Below are positions 17,158 to 26,252 of a stretch of DNA of 62,325 nucleotides, piece by piece. A model generated the notes under the pieces. The model was not told where the DNA came from and did no database searches. It worked only from the letters and a program-made list of their open reading frames with translations. Source of the stretch: Amycolatopsis nivea (GTDB lineage: Bacteria > Actinomycetota > Actinomycetes > Mycobacteriales > Pseudonocardiaceae); the NCBI RefSeq assembly GCF_004522235.1, contig NZ_SDLT01000007.1, positions 238,333 through 300,657 of the forward strand, given 5' to 3'. Positions within the stretch are counted from its first letter, which is position 1. Each line of letters starts with the position of its first letter. The translations under genes and the position numbers were made by a program.

Positions 17158-17208
17158 CCGTGAAGGGCTCCTTGCGGGAATCTGCTTCCCTCAAGGAGCC
17201 CTTCACGG
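17158..17208. repeat. Palindromic repeat, terminator-like
   Basis: CCGTGAAGGGCTCCTTG (17158-17174) pairs perfectly with 17192-17208, and GGGAA with TTCCC inside it, around a TCTGC loop. It separates the downstream-reading hypothetical gene from the NUDIX group. The left arm recurs at the end of the window (62281-62313), and a shorter relative lies at 36988-37008. Confidence 0.8.
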
Positions 17209-17221
17209 AACAACAAGGGGC

Positions 17222-18409
17222 TCAGGACCAGTGCTGGTCCCCGCCGGAACGGGACGCGCCGTTGAGCCGCAATCGGGCAGCCTCGGCACGCTCGCGCTCA
17301 GCCAGTTCCTCGTGCAGCTCGCGCAGCAGCGCGCGGTCGCGTTCGGACAGGCTCGGATCGTCCAGATCCAGCGCGGGCAGCTCGACCACCTCGTGCATGC
17401 TCGGCTTGCCCGCGGCGATCTCGCGGCCCTTCTCCGGGTCCTCGGCCAGCGCGCGCCGCAGCTGCGCCACCTCGGACGGGGTCAGGTCCGACGTGCGCTC
17501 GGCACGCGTTTCCGACCCGGCCGTCCTTGGCCGCTCCGAAGACGCGGCGGGCTCGGCCGCCGGCTCCGGCATCGACACCGGCTGTGCGGGCACGGCCTGC
17601 ACGATCGGCACCACCGGCGCGACCGGGACCACCGGCTCGGCGGCGGCTACCGGTTCCGGTTCGGGCTGACGGTGCCCGTGCCGGCTCGGCGCTTCCGAGA
17701 CCGGTTCGGGGACCGGGGCCGAAGCGGGCGCCGGGGCGCTGCGCTGCGGCGTCGGTTCCGGCCGGTAGTCGGGGGCCGAATGCGTGCTGCCGGTGACCCA
17801 CACTGGGCTCGCGACGGCGCCCGCGGCCTGGTGGTAATCCGACTGCGGGATCCCCGGACCGCTCACCTCCACGACCGAGCGGATGCCCGCCCGGCGCAGC
17901 GCGGTGTCGACCCGGAACGCGACCGCGGGCGGGTTGCCCTCGGGGCCGAGTTCGACCAGCACGACCCGCTGCGGCAGCGCGCCCGGCACACTGCCCGCCG
18001 GGGTGTTGCGCCACACCGCGTGCACGGAACGCACGTCGGGCAGCACCTGCAAGGTCCGGTCGAGCGCCTCGGCGAGACCGAACTCCGGCTGGTTGTCGCC
18101 CGTGAACCGGTGCGTGTGCATCGGCTCGTGGTCGGTGACCAGCAGGTCGTTCGCGAGCGTCGCGTCCGACCGGCTCATCTCGAGCACCAGCGCCAGCTCG
18201 CGCTGTTCGGCCTCGCTCACCGCGATCCGGCCCGCGATCAACGTGCCGGTGGTGAGTTCCACCGCCTCGTCGATGTGGGCACGGGCGATCAGTTCCCGCG
18301 CTTCGGTGAGCGCGCTGTCGTCGATGCGGCCCGCCAGGGCCAGCAACAAGTTATGCAGGCGCAGGGGCACCGAGAACCCGTCCATCGGGCCGTCGTGAAC
18401 CTCCACCAT
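17222..18409 (-). CDS. Conserved hypothetical with Pro/Ala/Glu-rich linker
   Basis: 395 residues, function unknown. An N-terminal helical region (about 1-90), a mixed alpha/beta domain (about 100-215, ending ASPVWVTGSTHS), a low-complexity Pro-Ala-Val-Glu linker (about 220-300) and a charged helical C-terminus (about 310-390) with DLTPSEVAQLRRAL. No signal peptide or membrane helix is apparent. ATG 18409 lies 38 bp after the next upstream gene on the same strand, so the two hypothetical genes and ridA are probably cotranscribed. I do not recognise the family. Confidence 0.8.
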   Translation of the reverse strand: MVEVHDGPMDGFSVPLRLHNLLLALAGRIDDSALTEARELIARAHIDEAVELTTGTLIAGRIAVSEAEQRELALVLEMSRSDATLANDLLVTDHEPMHTHRFTGDNQPEFGLAEALDRTLQVLPDVRSVHAVWRNTPAGSVPGALPQRVVLVELGPEGNPPAVAFRVDTALRRAGIRSVVEVSGPGIPQSDYHQAAGAVASPVWVTGSTHSAPDYRPEPTPQRSAPAPASAPVPEPVSEAPSRHGHRQPEPEPVAAAEPVVPVAPVVPIVQAVPAQPVSMPEPAAEPAASSERPRTAGSETRAERTSDLTPSEVAQLRRALAEDPEKGREIAAGKPSMHEVVELPALDLDDPSLSERDRALLRELHEELAERERAEAARLRLNGASRSGGDQHWS

Positions 18410-18447
18410 GGCTCTGCTCCTCCCAGCTCGCCTGGCGGCAACGAGCG

Positions 18448-19080
18448 TTAAGCGGCGACAAGTCGATGACCGGCGCCCGCGGCGCCTACGCAGACCAGCT
18501 CGGACTCGGCGAGCGCGGCCCGGTGGTACCCGGGAAGGTCGAAGCGCGGCGGGATGACCTCGACACTCGGTTCCTCGTCCCCCATGACCCGCAGCACCCG
18601 CTGCAGTTCACCGGTGAGCCGGGGCTGTCCCGCGGTCGCCGTCACCAGCAGGACTCGCTTCGCCCCGCCCTCGCCGGAAGCGCCGAGGCGCCGCCAGCTC
18701 TGCCGTACTTCCCCCACATCCGCGCGTCCACGCAACGTCGCGTGGAGCAAGACGGACACAGAGTCGACGGAGTTCACCCATTCGGGCGCACTCTGCGTGA
18801 ATGTGTACCTGGTCTCGGTGACGTCGTCTACCCCCAGGGTCGAACTCACCTGGTGCCAGTCGGCGCCGTGCGGGATCAGACCGGCCACGAGCAGGCGGTA
18901 CTCCGCCTGGTCCAAATCGATCCTGTGCTTGAGCAAAGACCTCGGCAGGGTCCGCGCGAGCGTCCCCATCGCGCCTTCGCCGAGCCAGTCGCGGAACCGC
19001 CACAACAGCTGGTCCGGCGTACGGCCGGCGAGCCGCAGCAGCAGTTCGTGCAGGGACTGTTCGATGTCGGGATCCATCAC
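18448..19080 (-). CDS. Conserved hypothetical protein
   Basis: About 210 residues without a recognised domain. The first half is helical (LHELLLRLAGRTPDQLLW); the second half alternates hydrophobic strands and helices (AKRVLLVTATAGQPRL, LVCVGAAGAGHRLVAA). The start is either GTG 19080 or ATG 19077; both overlap the ridA stop (TGATG), so translation is coupled. The neighbour downstream has a similar alpha/beta segment and the two may work together, but this is inference from position only. Confidence 0.75.
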   Translation of the reverse strand: MMDPDIEQSLHELLLRLAGRTPDQLLWRFRDWLGEGAMGTLARTLPRSLLKHRIDLDQAEYRLLVAGLIPHGADWHQVSSTLGVDDVTETRYTFTQSAPEWVNSVDSVSVLLHATLRGRADVGEVRQSWRRLGASGEGGAKRVLLVTATAGQPRLTGELQRVLRVMGDEEPSVEVIPPRFDLPGYHRAALAESELVCVGAAGAGHRLVAA

Positions 19081-19532
19081 TTCACCTCCACGATCAGTTC
19101 GACTTCCACCGGCGACGCGATCGGAAGCTCCGCGACGCCGACGGCAGAACGAGCGTGCACCCCGGCGTCGCCGAAGATCTCGCCGAGCAGTTCGGACGCC
19201 CCGTTCACGACCGCGGGCTGGCCGGTGAAGCCCTCCGCGGAGGCGACGAAACCGACCACCTTGACAATCCGGACAACAGAGTCGATGCCGACGAGGGCGT
19301 GCACCGCGGCGAGCGCGTTCAGCGTCGCCGTGCGGGCGTGGCCCTTGGCTTCCTCCGGACTGACCTCGCCGCCGACCTTCCCGGTCGCGGCGAGCGCGCC
19401 GTCGACGAAGGGCAGCTGGCCGGAGGTGTAGACGTGCGAGCCGGAGCGCACGGCCGGCACATACGCGGCCAGCGGTGCGGCGACTCCGGGCAGTTCGATG
19501 CCGAGCTCGGCGAGCCGGTCGCTCCAGGTCAA
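19077..19532 (-). CDS. RidA/YjgF-family protein
   Basis: RidA-superfamily protein of 151 residues (Rv3678c-like); family members hydrolyse reactive enamines or imines made by PLP enzymes. HVYTSGQLPFVDG and the conserved Arg in HARSAVGVAELP are present. The first codon is TTG (19530-19532); an AGGGGG ribosome binding site five bases upstream supports it, and no ATG or GTG in frame fits better. It follows the DUF4177-like gene by 10 bp. Confidence 0.9.
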   Translation of the reverse strand: MTWSDRLAELGIELPGVAAPLAAYVPAVRSGSHVYTSGQLPFVDGALAATGKVGGEVSPEEAKGHARTATLNALAAVHALVGIDSVVRIVKVVGFVASAEGFTGQPAVVNGASELLGEIFGDAGVHARSAVGVAELPIASPVEVELIVEVK

Positions 19533-19542
19533 CGCCGCCCCC

Positions 19543-19704
19543 TCAGCTCTTCGGCCGCTTCAGGTACGCGACGTGCTGTTCGCCGCTCGGGTTGGGCAGC
19601 ACGGTCACCAGCTCCCAGCCGTCCTCGCCCCACTGGTCGAGGATCTGCTTCGTAGCGTGGATCAGCAGCGGGACGGTGGCGTACTCCCATTTGGTCGCAC
19701 TCAT
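19543..19704 (-). CDS. DUF4177-like small protein
   Basis: A 53-residue protein beginning MSATKWEYATVPLL with a central GEDGWELVTVLPN motif, typical of DUF4177 (Rv3678A position). The family is a small beta-alpha-beta fold of unknown function. ATG 19704 is chosen because the conserved region starts there; the longer frame upstream is Arg-rich and unlike the family. It is the first gene of the minus-strand group ending in the two hypothetical genes. Confidence 0.82.
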   Translation of the reverse strand: MSATKWEYATVPLLIHATKQILDQWGEDGWELVTVLPNPSGEQHVAYLKRPKS

Positions 19705-19800
19705 GACTCGGGAGCGTAACCAAGCGGGCAAGGCCCCTCCGGACCGCCGCCGCCGAAAGCCCGTCACCCGTCCAGGGGAGCGCCTGGTAGGCCGGGTGAG

Positions 19801-19816
19801 TGTGGGTCAGTTCACA
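19801..19816. promoter_or_regulatory. Crp-like binding site and promoter
   Basis: TGTGG-GTCAGT-TCACA differs by one base from the actinobacterial Crp/GlxR consensus TGTGA-N6-TCACA. Its right part overlaps a likely -35 (TTCACA 19811-19816), followed after 16 bp by TAGCGT (19833-19838). The GTG at 19845 is then about the first transcribed base. The site lies between divergent genes and may control both. Confidence 0.65.
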
Positions 19817-19844
19817 TCCGATCGTCGCTCGCTAGCGTGGGCGC

Positions 19845-20093
19845 GTGGAGACCTGGCGGATCGTCGCGACCGTGCTGCTCGCCGTGGCCGGGGTGCCGCT
19901 CGTGCTGGCCGTGATGGCCAAAACGCGGGACCGGGTCAACGATTCGGGCCAGGTGGCGATCGCCGGGGCGGTCACCCTCACCGGGCTGATCGTGGTGGCA
20001 GTGCTCACGCTGACCGTGCTGCCCGGCGTGGTGACCTGGATCGTCGTCGCGGTGGTCGCCGCTGCGGTCAGCGTCATGATGCTGGCCAGCTGA
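19845..20093 (+). CDS. Small membrane protein before the ATPase pair
   Basis: 82 residues with an N-terminal membrane helix (about 5-24), a short charged loop (MAKTRDRVNDSGQ) and two further hydrophobic segments (37-80). No family is recognised. The GTG start coincides with the predicted transcription start, implying a leaderless message. It precedes the first ArsA/GET3-like gene by 22 bp on the same strand and may share its transcript. Confidence 0.65.
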   Translation: METWRIVATVLLAVAGVPLVLAVMAKTRDRVNDSGQVAIAGAVTLTGLIVVAVLTLTVLPGVVTWIVVAVVAAAVSVMMLAS

Positions 20094-20115
20094 GCACCGG
20101 TTTAGTGTTGAGGAT

Positions 20116-21120
20116 GTGACCACACCCTCCGCCGGCTGGACCGACGAGCTCGCCAGGGCCCGGCTGCACTTCGTCACCGGCAAGGGCGGAACCGGCAAGA
20201 CCACGCTCGCCGCGGCGCTGGGTCTCGCACTCGCCCGCAATGGCCGCCGGGTGCTCTTGATCGAGGTCGAGGGACGGCAAGGCATCGCACAGCTTTTCGA
20301 CACCGAACCGCTGCCGTACGCGGAACAGCGGATCGCGTCGGTCCCGGGCGGCGGCGAACTGCGCGCGCTGCACATCGACGTCGAAGCGGCGCTGCTCGAG
20401 TACTTCGAGATGTTCTACAACCTCGGTTTCGCCGGGCGGACGCTGCGCCGGATGGGGGCGATCGAGTTCGCCACCACGCTCGCGCCGGGCCTTCGCGACG
20501 TCCTGCTCACCGGGAAGATCAAGGAATGCGTCGGGCGCACCGAATCCGACGGGCGCCACACCTACGACGCGGTCGTGGTCGACGCGCCGCCGACCGGGCG
20601 CGTGGTGAAGTTCCTCGACGTCACCAAGGCTCTTACCGACCTCGCCAAGACCGGCCCGATCCGCGGCCAGGCCGACGGCGTCGTCCGGCTGCTGCATTCC
20701 GGCGAGACCGCCGTGCACCTCACCACGCTGCTGGAGGAGATGCCGGTGCGCGAGACCGTCGAAGCGGTGGCCGAGCTCGACGGGGCCGATCTGCGGCCGG
20801 GCGCCGTGCTCGTAAACCGGGTCCGTCCGCCGCGGCTGCCCGCGCGTTCGGTGACCGCGGCCGCCGACGGCCGGGTGGACGCCGACCGGGTGCGCTCCGG
20901 CCTCGCCTCGGCCGGGCTGAACCTGCCGGAGGCGACGCTCGACGCGCTCGTGGAGGAAACCGTGGAGCACGCCGTCCGGGTCGCCGCCGAGCAACGGGCC
21001 CGCGAACAGCTCGCCGAGGCCGATCTGCCGACGCTGGAGCTGCCGGACCTCACCGACGGCGTCGACGTCGCCGCGCTCTACGAACTCGCCGAAACGCTGC
21101 AGGAACAGGGGGTGCGCTGA
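20116..21120 (+). CDS. ArsA/GET3-like ATPase, subunit 1
   Basis: P-loop ATPase of the ArsA/GET3 family (Rv3679-like), 334 residues. The deviant Walker A motif GKGGTGKTT (22-30) contains the signature Lys23 that reaches across the dimer interface. Switch residues are visible in [15 protein letters not shown]. No arsenic-binding cysteine triplet is seen, so arsenite transport is unlikely. The stop overlaps the next start (TGATG), so it is made with the second ATPase, probably as a heterodimer handling membrane or redox-linked clients. Confidence 0.92.
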   Translation: MTTPSAGWTDELARARLHFVTGKGGTGKTTLAAALGLALARNGRRVLLIEVEGRQGIAQLFDTEPLPYAEQRIASVPGGGELRALHIDVEAALLEYFEMFYNLGFAGRTLRRMGAIEFATTLAPGLRDVLLTGKIKECVGRTESDGRHTYDAVVVDAPPTGRVVKFLDVTKALTDLAKTGPIRGQADGVVRLLHSGETAVHLTTLLEEMPVRETVEAVAELDGADLRPGAVLVNRVRPPRLPARSVTAAADGRVDADRVRSGLASAGLNLPEATLDALVEETVEHAVRVAAEQRAREQLAEADLPTLELPDLTDGVDVAALYELAETLQEQGVR

Positions 21121-22238
21121 TGCCCGCCGACCCGACGCTCGACGTGGACGCCCTCCTCGACGACCCGGACAGCCGCGTGATCGTGTGCTGCGGTTCCGGC
21201 GGCGTCGGCAAGACCACCACCGCGGCGGCGCTCGCGCTGCGGGCCGCCGAACGCGGCAGGCAGACCGTGGTGCTCACGATCGACCCGGCACGCAGGCTCG
21301 CGCAGGCGCTCGGGCTGCGCGAACTGGGCAATCACCCGAAGCAGGTGCGGGTCGAGGGCTTCGAGCCCAAGGGCGAACTGTGGGCGATGATGCTCGACAT
21401 GCGCCGCACGTTCGACGACATGGTGCGCGTGCACGCCGGGCCTGAGCGGGCCGAGCAGCTGCTGCAGAACCCCTTCTACCAGACCATTTCCACGTCGTTC
21501 TCCGGCACGCAGGAGTACATGGCGATGGAGAAGCTCGGCCAGCTCGCGGCGACCGACGAATGGGATCTGATCATCGTCGACACGCCGCCGAGCCGGTCCG
21601 CGCTCGACTTCCTCGACGCGCCGACCCGCCTGTCCACCGCGCTCGACGGCCGGATGATCCGGCTGCTCACCGGTCCGGCGAAGGCGGGCGGCTGGGGTCT
21701 GCGCAAGGTGGTCAGCGCGGGGTTCTCGATGTTCGCGAAGGCCGTGTCGACGATCATCGGCGGCCAGTTGCTCGCCGACGCGTCGGCGTTCATGCAGGCC
21801 TTCGACAGCATGTTCGGCGGATTCCGCGAACGCGCGCGCAAGACCGCCGAACTGCTGCGGTCCTCGGGCACGTCGTTCCTCGTGGTGGCCGCGCCGGAGC
21901 CGGACGCGCTGCGCGAGGCGTCCTACTTCGTGGAGCGGCTCGCCGGCGAATCGATGCCGCTGGCCGGACTGGTCGCCAACCGCACGCATCCGGTGCTCGC
22001 GCCGCTGTCCGCGACCGAAGCGCTGACCGCTGCCGAGTCAGTGCAGAACGCGCCGCTCGCCGAGGCCGTGCTGCGGCTGCACGCCGACCGCGTCGCGCTG
22101 GCCGAACGCGAGAACCGGCTGCTGGCGCGCTTCACCCGCGCGCATCCGGAAGTGCCGCTGACCCGGGTGCCCGCGCTCGCCGGTGACGTCCACGACCTCG
22201 AGGGCCTGCGCGACATCGGAGCAAAGCTGACGTCGTGA
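21120..22238 (+). CDS. ArsA/GET3-like ATPase, subunit 2
   Basis: Second ArsA/GET3-family ATPase (Rv3680-like), 372 residues. Its Walker A is GSGGVGKTT (25-33), where Ser replaces the signature Lys of the first subunit; this suggests the two nucleotide sites are unequal. [18 protein letters not shown] is the switch II region, and a long Met/Phe-rich helical segment (about 170-235) could hold a hydrophobic client. The start ATG shares one base with the preceding stop. The reading frame is open upstream, but only this ATG is coupled and starts the family N-terminus. Confidence 0.92.
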   Translation: MPADPTLDVDALLDDPDSRVIVCCGSGGVGKTTTAAALALRAAERGRQTVVLTIDPARRLAQALGLRELGNHPKQVRVEGFEPKGELWAMMLDMRRTFDDMVRVHAGPERAEQLLQNPFYQTISTSFSGTQEYMAMEKLGQLAATDEWDLIIVDTPPSRSALDFLDAPTRLSTALDGRMIRLLTGPAKAGGWGLRKVVSAGFSMFAKAVSTIIGGQLLADASAFMQAFDSMFGGFRERARKTAELLRSSGTSFLVVAAPEPDALREASYFVERLAGESMPLAGLVANRTHPVLAPLSATEALTAAESVQNAPLAEAVLRLHADRVALAERENRLLARFTRAHPEVPLTRVPALAGDVHDLEGLRDIGAKLTS

Positions 22239-22267
22239 GCGGCTGTGCGCGAAACACAGCCGCTCAC
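22235..22267. terminator. Bidirectional terminator hairpin
   Basis: GTGAGCGGCTGTG (22235-22247) and CACAGCCGCTCAC (22255-22267) form 13 perfect pairs around CGCGAAA. It overlaps the ATPase stop and lies 9 bp past the convergent whiB4 stop. Confidence 0.8.
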
Positions 22268-22275
22268 GAGCAGGT

Positions 22276-22569
22276 TCAGCCCGCCGCGGCGGCCAGCGCG
22301 TCCCGCTTGGCCGCTTCGAGCAGGTCGGTCCAGCTGGTCACGTCCGGACGACGGCGCAGCAGGGCGCGCCGCTCCCGTTCCGTCATCCCGCCCCAGACCC
22401 CGAAATTGATCCGGCCGTCGAGTGCCTCGGCGAGGCATTCGGTGCGGACCGGGCACCCCATGCACACGGCTTTCGCCCTGTTCTGTTCGGCACCTCGCAC
22501 GAACAACCCGTCGGGATCAGCGTCCCGGCACGAGGCATCGACCCGCCAGCCAACCTGATTGGTTTGCAT
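22276..22569 (-). CDS. whiB4: WhiB-family iron-sulfur regulator (WhiB4-like)
   Basis: WhiB-family transcription factor of 97 residues, binding a 4Fe-4S cluster sensitive to oxygen and NO. Cluster ligands are a Cys in DASCRDADP and the C-x2-C-x5-C set in VCMGCPVRTEC; the GVWGG turn and basic tail ERERRALLRRR follow. Its position beside the ArsA-like pair and the penicillin-binding protein matches whiB4 in mycobacteria. ATG 22569 fits the family N-terminus, with GGGAG about nine bases before it; longer upstream readings are not family-like. The 338 bp to the penicillin-binding gene hold divergent promoters and a repeated AGGTCACGA (near 22813 and 22868), but no further gene. Confidence 0.92.
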   Translation of the reverse strand: MQTNQVGWRVDASCRDADPDGLFVRGAEQNRAKAVCMGCPVRTECLAEALDGRINFGVWGGMTERERRALLRRRPDVTSWTDLLEAAKRDALAAAAG

Positions 22570-22907
22570 ACCCCCAGCTCCCTCATCTGGTGTATGGCAC
22601 CAGCGAAGGCGAAGCTCCCGCTCCCACCCCCGCGAGCGTTTCCCACTGCGCCGCACGTCGGTGACGGCACCTCCCCGGTGCCGCTGCCGCCGTCCGGACC
22701 AGCCAGGCTCCCACCCGGGCTGCTCCGTCTGTCGGCATCTACGTGAGACGTTGACGGACTGTAGGGTCCCTCGGTTCCCTCCGTCGAGACCTAGCATGCA
22801 TTCCGTTACCAAAGGTCACGACACGGGGGCCTGTTAATGATCGCTCGCGGGGGGCGCGCGGGCGTGAGGTCACGAAGGCGACACGGGGCTTCAGTACCCT
22901 GGCTTTC

Positions 22908-25058
22908 GTGCGCAAAACGGATGGTCTTTTCAAGCTCCTCGGCCTGTGCCTGCTGGCAGGGGTGCTGGTCGCCGGGATCATGTTCCCGGTGGTGGGCGCC
23001 GCGGGGGTCGTGTCCAACCAGGCGAGCGAAACGGTCGACAAGACGTCGTCCGACCTCGCCGACATCCCCCCGCCGCTGGTGACGACTATCACCGACTCCG
23101 GCGGCAAGCCGATCGCGACGCTGTACAAGCAGTACCGGATCCCGGTCCGCCCGGACCAGATCAACCCGGCGCTGAAGTGGGCGCTGCTGTCGGCCGAGGA
23201 CAAGGCGTTCTACGAGCACCACGGGGTGAACTGGGGACGGACGCTGCGCGCCGCCGTCTCCAACACCGCGGGCGGGGACACGCAGGGCGCCTCGACGATC
23301 ACGCAGCAGTACGTCAAGAACTACCTGATCAACGTCGTCTACCGCGGCGACAAGAACGGGCAGGCGAAGGCGCAGGAACAGTCGCTCTCGCGCAAGCTCA
23401 AGGAAGCCCGGATCGCGATCAACCTCGAGACCAAGCTCTCGAAGGACCAGATTCTCGCTGGCTACCTCAACATCGTCGAGTTCTCCCGGCAGATCTACGG
23501 CATCGGAGCGGCAGCGCACGCCTACTTCAACACCACGCCGGAGAACCTGACCGTCCCGCAGGCCGCGCTGCTCGCGGGCATCGTGAACAACCCGATCGTC
23601 CTCGACCCGTGGAACCACCCGGACAAGGCGACCAAGCGGCGCAACCTGGTGCTGGACCGGATGGTCAGCAACCAGAAACTGGCGAAGGCGGACGCGGACA
23701 AGTTCAAGGCGGAACCGCTCGGCATCGTGCCGGACACCCCGCAGAAGCCCGCGTCGAACTGCACCGGAGCCGGTCCGGAGAACGGGTTCTTCTGCCAGTA
23801 CGTCCAGGACTACCTGCTCAAGTCCGGGATGACCGAGGACCAGCTGTACACCGGCGGCTACACGATCAAGACCACGCTGGACGAGAAGGCCAATCACGAG
23901 GCGAAGGTCTCGGCCGAAACCCAGGTGAGCAAAACCCAGAAGAACGTCGCGAACACGCTTTCGCTGATCCGGCCCGGCAAGGACCGGCACGAAGTGGTGG
24001 CGCTCGCGGCGAACCGGGACTACGGGATCGACGCGGATCAAGGGCAGACCACCTACGCGCTCCCGTCCGGCGTGTTCAACACCGGCGGCGCGGGGTCGAG
24101 CTACAAGATCTTCACCACCGCGGCCGTGCTGAACCAGCACATCGCGGGGATCTACAGCAACATCCCGGTCGGCAACAGCTACGTCTCGCACGTCTTCACC
24201 GGTGGCGGCAACCACTGCCCGGCGACCGGCCCGCCGCTGAACTCGCGCTGGTACTGCGTGGGCAACGCCGGCAACTACGGCGACTCGACCTCGCTGCAGA
24301 ACGCGCTGGCGACCTCGCCGAACACCGCGTTCGTGGCGCTGGAGGACAAGATCGGCAGCACCGGGCCGGGCATCGACATGGCGGTCAAGCTGGGCATGCG
24401 CGAGACGATGGCGAGCAACCCCGGCGGCGGAAAGGTCGACCCGAAGTCGAACGACTCGGGCAAGAACCAGAGCCAGGCCCAGGCTTACGGCCCCAAGCCG
24501 AACTATCCGGGCACGGGTGCGTTCACGCTCGGCTTCAGCCCCACGAGCGGCCTGGAACTGGCGAACGTCGCGGCGACCATCCTGAGCGGCGGCAAATGGT
24601 GCCCGCCGACCCCGCTGGCGGCGGTGACCGACCGCGACGGCAAGCCGGTGCCGATCAAGGAAGCGGCGTGCGAGCAGGTCGTCCCGGAAGGCCTCGCCAA
24701 CACCATGGCGGTCGGGATGAGCAAGGATGACCAGCCCGGTGGCACGTCCGCCAAGGCGGCCGAGGGCGTCGGCTGGAACCGGCCGCTCGTCGGCAAGACG
24801 GGGACGACCCAGAACAACGGCTCGGCGACCTTCGTGGCGGGCACGCCGCAGATGGCCGGTGCGGCGATGGTGTTCCGTCCGGAAGGCGGCACTGGCGGTA
24901 TCTGCGACGGCGGCGTCGGCAACGTCTACACCTGCGGCAGGGGCAACATGTTCGGCGGCAATACCCCCGCACGGACCTGGTTCGGCGCGATGAAGAACAT
25001 CATGGAGGGCCAGCCGGTCGTGCCATTGCCGCCGGAGGATCCGGCGTATACCAACTGA
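22908..25058 (+). CDS. Bifunctional penicillin-binding protein (PonA2-like)
   Basis: Class A penicillin-binding protein, 716 residues, building peptidoglycan outside the membrane. One N-terminal helix (about 7-34) anchors it. The GT51 transglycosylase domain has catalytic Glu97 in SAEDKAFYEHHGV and QGASTITQQYVKN (126-138). The transpeptidase domain has Ser397-x-x-Lys400 (GSSYK), Ser470-Pro-Asn472 and Lys630-Thr-Gly632. Mycobacterial PonA2 usually carries a C-terminal PASTA domain; none is seen here. The GTG start has no ribosome binding site, but TACCCT ends seven bases before it, suggesting a leaderless mRNA. Confidence 0.93.
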   Translation: MRKTDGLFKLLGLCLLAGVLVAGIMFPVVGAAGVVSNQASETVDKTSSDLADIPPPLVTTITDSGGKPIATLYKQYRIPVRPDQINPALKWALLSAEDKAFYEHHGVNWGRTLRAAVSNTAGGDTQGASTITQQYVKNYLINVVYRGDKNGQAKAQEQSLSRKLKEARIAINLETKLSKDQILAGYLNIVEFSRQIYGIGAAAHAYFNTTPENLTVPQAALLAGIVNNPIVLDPWNHPDKATKRRNLVLDRMVSNQKLAKADADKFKAEPLGIVPDTPQKPASNCTGAGPENGFFCQYVQDYLLKSGMTEDQLYTGGYTIKTTLDEKANHEAKVSAETQVSKTQKNVANTLSLIRPGKDRHEVVALAANRDYGIDADQGQTTYALPSGVFNTGGAGSSYKIFTTAAVLNQHIAGIYSNIPVGNSYVSHVFTGGGNHCPATGPPLNSRWYCVGNAGNYGDSTSLQNALATSPNTAFVALEDKIGSTGPGIDMAVKLGMRETMASNPGGGKVDPKSNDSGKNQSQAQAYGPKPNYPGTGAFTLGFSPTSGLELANVAATILSGGKWCPPTPLAAVTDRDGKPVPIKEAACEQVVPEGLANTMAVGMSKDDQPGGTSAKAAEGVGWNRPLVGKTGTTQNNGSATFVAGTPQMAGAAMVFRPEGGTGGICDGGVGNVYTCGRGNMFGGNTPARTWFGAMKNIMEGQPVVPLPPEDPAYTN

Positions 25059-25067
25059 ATCCGGTGA

Positions 25068-25102
25068 AAACGGGGCGGGAGACGCGATCTCCCGCCCCGT
25101 TT
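25068..25102 (+). terminator. Terminator after the penicillin-binding gene
   Basis: AAACGGGGCGGGAGA (25068-25082) and its exact complement (25088-25102) give 15 pairs around CGCGA, ten bases after the stop codon. Confidence 0.88.
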
Positions 25103-25242
25103 CGCTTGTCCGGGTTCACCCGTCGTCGTCCGACTGGTCCAATCCACCTCGACCCCGCGAAGCCCCGGTGAAACGGGAGGTCAAGCTCACCGACTGAGCC
25201 GGGGCCACCCCTCCGGATGGCCGAACACGTATCCTCGAACAT

Positions 25243-26223
25243 GTGAGCACGCTCGGTAACGCCAGTCCGCCCGGGGGCACCGCGAAGCGGTTTGCCGTAG
25301 GGATCATCGCCCTCGGGGCCGCCACTCTCGGTTACGCCGTCGGCATCGAACGCCGTCGCTACATCCTGCGGACCGCCGAGTTGCCTGTGCTCGCGCCCGG
25401 TACGCCGCCGTTCACCATCCTGCACGTCTCCGACCTGCACATGCTCCCCGGTCACCAGGCCAAGCAACGCTGGGTCGCCGCGCTCGACGAGCTCGAACCG
25501 GACCTCGTCGTCAACACCGGCGACAATCTCTCCCACCGCACCGCGGTCCCCTCCGTGCTCCGCGCGCTCGGCCCGCTGCTGGACCGGCCGGGGCTGTTCG
25601 TCTTCGGCAGCAACGACTACTACGCGCCCAAACCCAAGAACCCCGCGCGCTACCTCATGCCGCGCGGCAAAAAGAAGCGCATTCACGGCACCCAGCTGCC
25701 CTGGCGCGACCTCCGCGCCGCCTTCGTCGAACACGGCTGGGTCGACCTCACGCACGTCCGCCGCACGGTCGACGTCGGCGGCCGCGCCGTCTTCGCCGCC
25801 GGTGTCGACGACCCGCACCTCCACCGCGACCGGTACTCCGACATCGCCGGACCCGCCGACACCACCGCGGCCGTCCGCATCGGCGTCACGCACTCCCCGG
25901 AGCCGCGCGTCCTCGACACCTTCGCCACCGACGGCTACGACCTCGTCCTCGCCGGCCACACCCACGGCGGGCAACTCCGCATCCCCGGCTACGGCGCGAT
26001 CATCACCAACTGCGAACTCGACCGCAGCCGCGCCCGCGGCGCCTCCCGCTGGGGAGCCCGGATGTGGCTGCACGTCTCCGCCGGACTCGGCACCTCCCCC
26101 TACGCCCCCGCCCGCTTCGCCTGCCCGCCCGAAGCGAGCCTGTTGACGCTGGTCCCGCGCGGATCCGGGGCCTCCGACCCCCGCAAACCAGCCCCGCGTA
26201 AAGCCGCGAAACCCGTCCGCTAG
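25243..26223 (+). CDS. Metallophosphoesterase
   Basis: Calcineurin-like metallophosphoesterase (Rv3683-like), 326 residues. Motifs in order: HVSDLHM (about 66), NTGDNL (about 88), GSNDYY in place of the usual GNHD (about 119), VTHSPEP, and AGHTHGGQL (about 239). A short N-terminal hydrophobic segment (residues 16-34) may anchor it in the membrane, as in YkuE-like lipid-active enzymes. The C-terminus is Lys/Arg/Pro-rich. GTG at 25243 is chosen as the first start in frame after the terminator. Substrate unknown. Confidence 0.9.
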   Translation: MSTLGNASPPGGTAKRFAVGIIALGAATLGYAVGIERRRYILRTAELPVLAPGTPPFTILHVSDLHMLPGHQAKQRWVAALDELEPDLVVNTGDNLSHRTAVPSVLRALGPLLDRPGLFVFGSNDYYAPKPKNPARYLMPRGKKKRIHGTQLPWRDLRAAFVEHGWVDLTHVRRTVDVGGRAVFAAGVDDPHLHRDRYSDIAGPADTTAAVRIGVTHSPEPRVLDTFATDGYDLVLAGHTHGGQLRIPGYGAIITNCELDRSRARGASRWGARMWLHVSAGLGTSPYAPARFACPPEASLLTLVPRGSGASDPRKPAPRKAAKPVR

Positions 26224-26252
26224 ACTTACTCTCGACCCGCTAAGCAGTACCT

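Noticed and set aside
22813..22876. Direct repeats AGGTCACGA before the penicillin-binding gene as an operator
   Set aside because: Two short copies 54 bases apart without symmetry; could be chance in GC-rich DNA.
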